24,470 bases of DNA, from the NCBI GenBank assembly GCA_009869945.1, contig WIXG01000726.1:1-24470 (forward strand), in the 5' to 3' direction. The DNA comes from Mesaphorura yosii. Lineage: Eukaryota; Arthropoda; Collembola; Poduromorpha; Tullbergiidae. Below are positions 1 through 7,486 of this stretch, one piece after another; position 1 is the first letter of the stretch, and every line of letters begins with the position of its first letter. The notes under the pieces are model-generated. The model ran no database searches, was not told the DNA's origin, and saw nothing but the letters and a program-made list of their open reading frames with translations. The position numbers were made by a program, and so were the translations under genes.

Positions 1-26
1 GTCGTGTACGCGTAGACTATTGAAGC

Positions 27-125
27 ACCGCGCATTATTTGGACCCGCGCATTGTTCGCTTTGGGGCACTTGAGACCCGCGCACAAATCGAGCCCCGTGC
101 ACTATTCAAGCCTCGCGTACCAACT
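27..125. repeat. Degenerate short tandem repeat at left edge
   Basis: A degenerate unit of about 18 bases built on CGCGCA recurs. Cores begin near 28, 45, 77, 95 and 113, so the spacings are 17, 32, 18 and 18. It overlaps the 3' side of an unassigned minus-strand reading frame and may continue left of the window. Confidence 0.5.
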
Positions 126-181
126 GCGCCATTACGGTATGTCATGGACTTCATTTGAACATGATAAACAAATGGACTTAC

Positions 182-533
182 TTTCTCCACGTCTAGAGCC
201 AAAACTTCCGACCGCTTGAATTTTCTAAACCAACCTTTCTGGGGATGTTCGGTTGGGAGAATTGGGTGTGGAACTTGCGGTGCAGTTTGTGAATGACCTG
301 ATTCTAAGGCTGATTTGGTGTCAGCGGGCGGCACTGGCACGGTTTTCTCCGGCATTGACACGACCTGCTGCGACGACGACGGTTTAGTTCTTCGTTTCCG
401 CCTCTTCTTAGCCTTAGAAGCAAGATTTGAGACTTGTGCCAGTTCATCTTCCGGAAGGATGTCAAAAATCCGCTTGAGTAATTGTAGTCGTTCATCACGA
501 GTAGTAGCAGCAGCCCAATTTAATGTATGTTGC
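182..533 (-). CDS. Unassigned internal exon, basic protein segment
   Basis: I do not recognise this protein. The minus-strand reading frame is open from a good acceptor (pyrimidine tract, then TTCTAG just above 533) to a strong donor (GTAAGT at 176-181), so it looks like one internal exon of about 117 codons. The segment begins with a charged stretch reading DERLQLLKRIFDILPEDELA, then has a lysine/arginine-rich patch (KKRRKRR) resembling a nuclear localisation signal, then a Ser/Pro/Gln-rich part. Neighbouring exons would lie left of the window and above 600, and I could not find them. It could instead be transposon-derived or a chance open frame. Confidence 0.3.
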
Positions 534-540
534 TAGAACA

Positions 541-1028
541 GAAGGAGGAGGTTGAACGGATTAATTCAGATTAGTATTAGTTAGGTTTATCTTCTTAAGT
601 CACCTGGTGATACTCCTCCATTTTGCTGGAACGATGCAGTTTGAAAGCAGTCGACGAAGACAACGATCACAATTAACTAAATCACTCCACGGATTTTGTA
701 ATGCAATTCTTGAAAGCTGAGCTGAAATTTCGTACTGTTTTAGAACGGCGCGGCTCGAATTGCTGTCTGCCGCTTGGATTTACGAAAACAATGGAAAGGA
801 CAGTTTCGTTCCTGAAAAGCCGTCAGAAAAAGCATCTGGCAATTCCGTGTGCGATATTTAATAAGTTTTAATTTTGACCACTTTTGACCATTTTTGGACA
901 CTTGCATGGGGTGGTTTTAACCAATTTTGGACACTAGTTTTGAACACTGGCCGGTCAAAATGTCCAATCTTGTTCTTGGCCTTTCGTGTCGCGTCAAAGA
1001 ACCCATCAATGTTGTAGTACTCGACTGT
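541..1028. other. No gene seen; short direct and inverted repeats
   Basis: No convincing coding sequence. At about 871-975 a decamer like TTTTGACCAC is repeated imperfectly, followed by TTTTGGACAC copies. The same words recur in inverse orientation just downstream (GGTCAAAATGTCCAA at 954-968), so the stretch could fold back on itself. Confidence 0.4.
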
Positions 1029-1415
1029 TTACGCCCAGCTGACCTGCCTACTCGGACCCTGCCAGTCAACGAGCCTCGCGACACTGTACACGTGCACGTA
1101 GCCTCCGTACTTCCTCAGCAGACGAAACTCACCTTCGGCGAAACGACAGTAAAAAGGTTCGGATTGCAAACGCATAGTTCCAAATCCAAACTGAAGGAGC
1201 AAACGGGACGGCACGTACGTGTTTTGGTCAGCGCGGAGAGCTGGGCTATGTCCAGCGGGTGGATCAGACGAAGGAGTGTTCACCACGTTCTCGTCGCCGA
1301 GTCTTGTGAAATCCGTGAAACGCTCGATTGCAGAGCAGTTGTCGGAGGCGAGGCGGTCCATGTACAGGAGCGTGATCAGCTTCAAGTTTAGTGGCGAGAG
1401 GAGGGCCGTGAACAC
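1029..1415 (-). other. Unassigned long open frame, possible exon
   Basis: A 128-codon minus-strand open frame with balanced composition and no low-complexity sequence. It includes the segment CSAIERFTDFTRLGDENVV and, later, EPFYCRFAEGEFRLLRKYGG. I cannot assign it to a family. A plus-strand frame of similar length covers the same bases, so the direction is not certain. The minus frame is preferred because its residues look more protein-like. It could be an exon of a degraded gene or a chance frame. Confidence 0.22.
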
Positions 1416-2333
1416 ACGCTTGAGTACAAGGCCAAGGCCCGCGTAGCGTCAATGGCAATGTCAGGATGCGCAAGATCGTGATCCATGTCTACCTACTCCG
1501 CTCTTTGCTCACGGGTCAAGAATTGCCCAACCCGAGCTTTGCTCTTTGAATTAATTTCTCCTTCTACCGCATAATGCATTAACCACGCGCTTTGGGGACA
1601 AAATTACGCCACGGCTTTTTACGTAACAACTGCACCCGTATTTTGCAATGTTTAATTTATTGTGACTTGGAATTTAAATTGGAAATTCTGAAAAATAATG
1701 CATACATCTCTCGTCGGCTCTTTGCACTAGAAAAGTCAATCGATCGCAAACCAAACACAATATTAAATTTCGAAGTGTTGCGAGATCATTAAATTTTTAG
1801 TCATCATGTTCACGAGCTCAAACTCGAGTATTGTGCCCTCAGCGGCACCTGCTCATCTTAAGCGCAGTCGCTCTGTGATCATGTGCACTCCGTATTACGT
1901 GGCAAGTTCTTTTTTAATTTCCTTATTGTGCTATGACCATGCACTACGCAAAGGCAGAAGGAAGCGGAAGAGAGTCTCCTTCTCGCTGTGAGCGAGCGCA
2001 CCGCACTTACCGTAACGGCCCCAATTTTATTATTATTAGAACGTAATTCGCAAATTAAATTAATAAATCAAGCTAAGCGAATCAGTGTCGTCTGTGTTGT
2101 GCATATGTTCATTTGTCCACCCATCACTGACCACTCCCGCAGTCCGAGCCATCATCCTGCCCTTGTACGCCGGTCCGCAGCGTGTACACATCATAATAAC
2201 CTCGGGCGGTAATTTAAAATCATTTAAGCTGTCAGGTCCAACGTGAAATATTCAAGCTTTAGGTCCACGATCTGACTTCCACAATAGCAACGAGCGTCAA
2301 GTTGAAGATAATCCAGAAATCAACCCAACTCGC
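1416..2333. other. AT-rich stretch without a recognisable gene
   Basis: Only short open frames are present, with compositions typical of non-coding AT-rich DNA. No tRNA, conserved domain or clear repeat was seen. Confidence 0.4.
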
Positions 2334-2690
2334 ATGCAGGGTCAGTGCAATCGACGCAGAATGGATCCCGTCAACAAGATTGCTGTCAGCAAAGTCCACA
2401 AGAGGATCATTAAGCATTTGAGATCGGGTACGATTATTTTCCAAAATGTGGTGTTGAAGAATGTGCACAGAAAGGACAGCGTTCTGTACTTCAATACTTC
2501 GGCATGGGGCTGGAAATCTCCATCTGAATTCGATTCTGTGTTCTTCAACGATTTCTTAACAATGAGACAGGGACGAAAATACTCTAGAGACTTGAACCCG
2601 AAGAACCAGTGCTGTGTCACAGCTTCTGCTGGCGATAACTCTGACAATTGTGGTCAGTTTTTTCTCATCTATGAGCCATTTAAATGCTAA
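2334..2690 (+). other. Unassigned open frame, possible exon of a secreted protein
   Basis: A 118-codon plus-strand open frame. Its C-terminal third is polar and cysteine-containing (NPKNQCCVTASAGDNSDNCG) and is followed by a possible donor, GTCAGT, at about 2652, so the coding part may end there. I do not recognise the family. An opposing minus-strand frame of 101 codons overlaps it. No signal peptide is visible at the first methionine, so if real it is an internal exon. Confidence 0.22.
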
Positions 2691-3471
2691 TCGCATGTAG
2701 ATTCTGAAAATGTAACCCATTTTGCATTACACCTTCATTCAAGAATGATATGGTCAGTTAACTGTGCAAAAATTCAAAAAATCCCGCTTAAATAGGATTA
2801 AAATGAAATGATGAAAATCACGGTTTGATATTTTTCTCAGAATTTAGACCAAAAAGCGCGGTTTTCGTGTTTCGGAATTTTTTTCAATATTACCCTTCAT
2901 TTTGGAGATTTTTGCGGTCAAAGTCCTGAACTTCGATAAGCCATTGTGGGGGCAGGCAGTGGAATTTCAACGTGAAATATTTTTTGTTGGAATCCTTGGG
3001 TCATAAGCTTTCGATTGATATATGACTCATTAATCGCGAGCGCTTAGCCGAAAACCTTAACCGGTACCATCCTTTAGGTACACAAAATTGGCCATCAAAA
3101 TGTAGGTCACAACGCCGCATACGCATTGCACCGAACACAGCAACCCGGAATTAATCTGAGAGATGAGTGGCACACCATCGGCATGTGTTCTGACTTTGCT
3201 CCTGAAAAATTAAATATTCTTGCTCAACTAACTTGAAATGGAAGTGGTTGATCTGAATCTTTAAACAGGTAGTCGTGTTGTCCGTCCTGACGTGGTTTCG
3301 CGTTCGGTGCCCAATTCGAGTTTCGATATCTTAAATGATTCATAGACCGGAGATACTCACACTGAGAATATGCGTGGCTTGGCTCTGGGTTGCTTGTGCT
3401 ATCGGAGTGCCAAGTGAATTTTTCATAAGGACAAGCTGCAAGCAATCGTGCACGTGCACTCCAAGTTCATA
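2691..3471. other. AT-rich stretch, nothing recognised
   Basis: AT-rich sequence with poly-T and poly-A runs. Minus-strand frames at 3224-3445 are short and unlike any family I know. The right end presumably contains the 5' region of the membrane-protein gene that starts at 3472. Confidence 0.4.
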
Positions 3472-4989
3472 ATGTCGAAATTGGCTCTGACAGTTGGTAG
3501 CAGTCAGCTCCGTTCCAATCCAGCCATGGCGGACAGCAGTAGCTCGGACCCGTCAACCACCGCACTTATAAAATCTTCGCGGGCAAGCACAAGTTCAAGC
3601 GCGGGCGGAATGGTCAGAAAAGCGCTTTCGAAGTCAAGCCCTGTCATACTGCACCTCATTTCCCCGACCATGGTGCGTGCAATTGCGGCTGCAGTCTGGC
3701 TTGGAAATTCCGTGTTTCGAATTGTGCCCACAAAATGGAACGCCCAGGCGGAGCGATTCGAGGTGGACACCACGAAGTCTAACGCGTGTATTCGTGTCGG
3801 GCATCTGGTTGGCCTTCTATCGGTCTTCATTTCTTTCCCCCTTGCCTTCTTGTACCGGTTTTCAGATGTGATTGCCCGGAACTCGTGGGATCTCCCTCCT
3901 TTATTCGCCTTCCTTTTGGGAGTTGCTGCGCTCATTGCCGCGCATCTCCACATGATCCGGTACCCGTCCGTTCAGGCTACCGTACTGAATAGGCTCATAA
4001 GCATCAGTAACAGATTCGGTACGTAACCTAAGCTTGAAGAACCTATTTTCGCCGGTAGTACTGCGAATTTTTGGCAATGTGTTGATGTTTCCCTTTGCAC
4101 GGCAGGGCGAAGAAACGGCGCGAATGCCACAGATGAAATTCTTGCTGCTAAAAAGTCACTTGCGATAATGGGATCCGGACTCGCAGTAATCACTGTATCC
4201 TTCCCCCTCGTTTGGGCCATTCTGTGGTTGCTGGGCGTGAACGTCATCGTGTGGCCGACTGGCTTGACGGCGGCCCTCCTCGGAATATCTGAACCATATG
4301 CAGCTCTCGTGGTATGCACATCCTTCGGCATAGCCTTGATTTGTGAGTGTGCGGTTGTCGGACTCTTCGGCGTTGAAATTTTTGTTATGGTCAATTTGGT
4401 AAAGTTTTGCCTGGCACCAAATGAATGGTATGTCAACCTTAGCTTGAACTTTGTACACTTGAAGTTGAACTTGAAGGTAAAGTGAGATAAGAGAGGGTTT
4501 GCTGATTTCAGGCTTCCTGCCCGCACACGAAGAAATTATTCCATGTTCAGGCAACTCGAGCTGTTGCATCGTGTGCTGAACGATCAACTCACTTCAACGA
4601 TGGAGCTGACCACGGGATATGCTATGGTACACGCATGGATCATGCTTTGGTCCTTCTGCGTTCTTAAAATTTACAGGACTGCCACTCTGTCGATTTTCTT
4701 CGCTTTCCCAATCCTCATCATGGTTATTTGCATTGGTTTCTGGGTGTACGTTCTTAGCTTCATTTCAGCCGCGGCCCAATCGATGAGAGAGTGCTCGGCT
4801 GCGTTCCTGCGCTCTTACAAGGTACACGCAGGTGCACGGAGGACGTTGAGAGGATTGCAGAATCAATCTCTTCGACCGTTGGGATTGTCCCTGGCGTTCT
4901 CCCTGAAATTAGACAGGCCCACCCTTGCCCTCGTCATGCACAGTATCACCCTGAACGGACTTCTGACCCTCCTTTTGAACTTCCGCTAA
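3472..4989 (+). CDS. Seven-helix membrane protein, chemoreceptor-like
   Basis: Three coding exons: 3472-4018, 4106-4427 and 4512-4989 (donors GTACGT and GTATGT, acceptors CGGCAG and TTTCAG). The phases join correctly and give 448 residues. The first ATG of the frame is used; the only earlier alternative is a GTG. The N-terminal 60 residues are Ser/Ala-rich and probably cytosolic. About seven hydrophobic segments follow: two late in exon 1, two in exon 2, and three in exon 3, the last ending the protein (LTLLLNF). Length, helix count and the PLGLSLAFSLKLDR-type tail before the final helix recall arthropod gustatory/odorant-type receptors and the large divergent families in springtails. That is inference. 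The TYhhhhhQF signature of insect gustatory receptors is not obvious. It could be another orphan multi-pass protein. Confidence 0.55.
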
Positions 4990-5229
4990 TGTACAATTCA
5001 ATGCACATGGGAGCGTTTTGTTAAATGCAATGATGTGCAATTTTGATTGCTAATTTTTATTACTTTTTAGTGGTTTGAAAATTATATTCCCAAAATTACG
5101 TTCCACATGTCTCTGTTTAATTTCGTAATACATAATCTGAAGCTCTTCGCCCAGGTTTGCGTAATCGCTGGTAAAACGCGCCATTCTGAAGTGACCTTAG
5201 GTGATTTGTCGATAGCGAGCTGGACAGGC

Positions 5230-5905
5230 CTAGGTCACCGTGATCGGAAGCGGAGCGTAAATCGTGCCGTAGCTCGGATGGTAGAAAAACGGGAAGGTGT
5301 AGCGCTTCATGTCTTTGTTTGCCAGAACCCGGTGTGCTGGCTCCTGGTACTACCCGTTGCTCCAAACTTGGTCATGTCCCCGGTATTGATGATGTTCGGG
5401 ATAGGGGTACGTTCCACCAGGCTCCATGTCGTTGGACTTGTAGAGAGTTAACGCCCTCGTCCTGTATGAGAACAGACAGAGCCGGCGTCTGAGTGGGGCC
5501 CCACGTCAAGTTGGACACCTGGTTGTGGGCATTTTCCGTAGTAATAGAATCGGAAGTGTGAGGTGTGTCCTGTTCTAAAGTGCTTGTCAATGTAGGCCAA
5601 GTCGCTTCCAATGCCCTGCCACATGGCCAACATGAGCTTGTGTGCCAGGTCCGCAGCAGCCTACATTGACTGCGCAATTAGTTAAATATAATTATGAACG
5701 CATCGGAATATTTTGCTTTAGAATTTTACTTACGTAAAAATATTTCGTTACAGTCTCCTTGAATTCCGGCATTCCGTCCGACCACTGAGTCGTCACGTCA
5801 TTTCCCGACTTTTTTCAAGCTCCGTTCGCGCAAGTGATGTTGAAACCCCCCTTCCAGTCCAGTGCCTGCTTTGTGAGCGTTAATTTCTGTGATTCGCGTC
5901 TGCAG
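5230..5905 (-). pseudogene. 2OG-Fe(II) dioxygenase, isopenicillin-N-synthase-like, decayed
   Basis: Two exons are recognisable: about 5905-5734 (donor GTAAGT at 5733) and 5660-5230. The first encodes ALDWKGGFNITCANGA and, after a stop, WSDGMPEFKETVTKYF. The second begins AADLAHKLMLAMWQGIG and carries the iron-ligand HxD (GPHSDAG), a beta-strand segment (LIQDEGVNSLQV), the distal histidine (PAHRVL) and the substrate Arg motif (KRYTFPFFYHPS). These are the landmarks of the 2-oxoglutarate/Fe(II) and IPNS/ACC-oxidase superfamily. The gene is broken: in-frame stops at 5815-5817 and 5350-5352, and frame changes near 5475-5482, 5400-5409 and 5363-5366. The N-terminal DIOX_N part is missing. IPNS-like genes acquired from microbes are known in springtails. 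Whether this was a true IPNS or another dioxygenase cannot be told. Confidence 0.75.
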
Positions 5906-6137
5906 ACGATTCGAATTAGACGAGGGGATCACGAACAGAGCGTTTTGGTACAAGGTCAATGACGGGATGCAAGATTTCAATTATGTGAAGTCAAACTGCT
6001 TTGAAATCACTGTGGAGCTCTCGTGTTGCAAGTTCCCAAAGGTGAGCACGCTGAAAAAGGAGTGGGCCGCCAACGGGGAGCCGCTGATTCGGTTCTGGAG
6101 GCCCCGGGTAGCAAAGACCCGCAGCTTGGCGAACTGA
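5906..6137 (+). pseudogene. M14 metallocarboxypeptidase (CPD/CPE/CPN type), C-terminal fragment
   Basis: One exon after an acceptor (CGTCTGCAG ending at 5905) encodes the end of the catalytic domain of a regulatory-type zinc carboxypeptidase. Landmarks are [20 protein letters not shown] and then [14 protein letters not shown], where the Glu of TVELSC is the family's catalytic base. A W-x-x-N-x-E-x-L-I stretch follows. The conserved LIxFLE would need one extra base in the Phe codon at 6093-6094. As written, the frame turns into an unrelated tail and stops at 6135-6137, whereas the neighbouring frame continues [19 protein letters not shown]. The zinc-binding HxxE part and all earlier exons are absent; the space upstream is taken by the opposing dioxygenase remnant. 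A gene fragment left by duplication is the likely origin. Confidence 0.72.
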
Positions 6138-6492
6138 GTGAATGGCTGCTAAAGAATTTGAGTTGATGTGCTTGTTCTTGTTCAATACGAAGAGTACTGA
6201 ATACCGAACTGAACAAAGAGAGTTCATTGCATCTTCTCTTTGTATCCTTTTTGTACCAGAATACATACAAATCAAATCGGATAAATATCTTACAAATAAC
6301 GTATTCTACCAATGCCTTGCCGTGGAAGTATTTAATATACAAAATAGTACCGAGAAAAACTATGCAACTTTCTCTCTGCAATGGAAACAGTATCGGAGTC
6401 CTTGCTTTTCGTATATTTATTTCTTCTGTTCTTGCTGTTGTCGAGCTTGTTGACAAGCTTAAAAGCACATTTGAATTTCTCTCTCCACAGAA
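6138..6492. other. AT-rich spacer, probable 5' region of next gene
   Basis: No protein family is recognised; the open frames here are AT-driven. The last bases, TCTCTCCACAG at 6480-6490, look like an acceptor, so the next gene may have an upstream untranslated exon within or before this stretch. Confidence 0.35.
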
Positions 6493-6946
6493 ATGCCGAT
6501 CGTAACACTAGAGTAAGTTAAAACCCATTTAATTCTGTTCCTAGACCAGTAATTAATTATTCGTTTTTAATTCCAGGGCAACTAGCGCCTCATTCAGTGC
6601 CACACTGAATAATTGCTCCGGCTGTAAGAAAGGACGACCTTGGCGGCTCCTCATAACCGGTCTAGACGAGAAAGAGCGCCTAAATTTCCTTGATTGGCCT
6701 CCAACGGAGATTCGTTGGCAAGAGCACACGTCTGCACGACTCCACAAACTCGTCGGGGGTCGAGAGAGGGCACTCCATGCCTGCTATGAGGATACAACTA
6801 CCCTTCCAACGGAGCTGGTGGCAGGGATCCTGAACGCACTCGATGAACTGGGGTACGGAGTGACGGGGTCGACGTGTGATCGGGATCCTGCGTCAGAATA
6901 CAAACCATACGCATGTGTACAGTACATTTGGACGTTAAAGAAGTGA
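6493..6946 (+). CDS. Small protein resembling GTP cyclohydrolase I feedback regulator
   Basis: Two coding exons, 6493-6512 and 6577-6946 (donor GTAAGT, acceptor TTCCAG), encode 129 residues. The short first exon supplies MPIVTLE. The C-terminal 95 residues have the layout of GFRP (GCHFR): a strand with LLITGL, a later GGRERALHACYED (compare the family's RRALGNNFYEYY), a helix with TELVAGILNALDELGYGV, and a final beta strand ending IWTLKK (compare VWCLHK). In that family the pentameric protein binds GTP cyclohydrolase I and mediates inhibition by tetrahydrobiopterin and activation by phenylalanine. This protein is about 45 residues longer than the usual 84, with extra sequence at the N-terminus and before the last strand. 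The frame is intact with good splice sites. The family call is from remembered similarity and is tentative. Confidence 0.45.
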
Positions 6947-6957
6947 TTCGAGAAACA

Positions 6958-6963
6958 AATAAA
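6958..6963 (+). promoter_or_regulatory. Polyadenylation signal of the GFRP-like gene
   Basis: AATAAA lies 12 bases after the stop codon, so the 3' UTR would be very short. Confidence 0.6.
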
Positions 6964-7062
6964 TAACCCATGACATGACATGTGTCGTGGATCTCTATAT
7001 TGTTAGGTTTAAAATGAGTATCTAGTTGCCAATACCTGAACAGAATTTCCAGTTATGAAGTA

Positions 7063-7248
7063 TTAGACAACCTGACAATGGGTCATCTCCTCACGCTTCG
7101 TTCCCTCCACGCTCATAGCCTGCAACAGGTTTTCGTTGGCCTTCACCCCACCCATGTTGCTCAGAAAAATAAAAATGGCCTGCCGATAGTCGACTCCGTT
7201 GATGGATGTGTGGTGATCCGTGAAGGGCAGGAGCACGTCAATCGTACG
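7063..7248 (-). pseudogene. Torsin AAA+ ATPase fragment
   Basis: A minus-strand frame encodes IDVLLPFTDHHTSINGVDYR followed by QAIFIFLSNMGG and then GTKREEM. This matches the torsin segment after Walker B, where family members read ID..KPFLDYY..VDGVSY..A.FIFLSN.G (the FLSN Asn is sensor I), and the later (G/K)xREDI. The frame stops at 7063-7065, soon after. The Walker A and Walker B exons and the C-terminal helical domain are not found nearby, and I see no acceptor AG just before the homology. It is therefore an isolated fragment, most likely from duplication or decay. Torsins act in the ER/nuclear-envelope lumen; this copy would not make a functional protein. Confidence 0.62.
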
Positions 7249-7389
7249 AACCCACAGATCATATAACACAGAAAAAAGAATAATAGCCGCCCACCGAATG
7301 GACCCGTGCAAGAATTTCCGAAATTTCGTCGCTACATCGATTTGAGCCCGCCAGCCTATCCTCGTAGGGAAAGAAGAAAAGCACCAGAG

Positions 7390-7395
7390 TTTATT
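7390..7395 (-). promoter_or_regulatory. Polyadenylation signal of SLO2
   Basis: TTTATT on the plus strand reads AATAAA on the minus strand, about 92 bases after the SLO2 stop codon. Confidence 0.6.
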
Positions 7396-7486
7396 CACCG
7401 CAAAATTTACATAAGATTGATTCCCATAAGAGTATGATTTGTCACGAGAGTATTGTTTGTATTTGCAGCGTGTTTGCCACGCTCTT

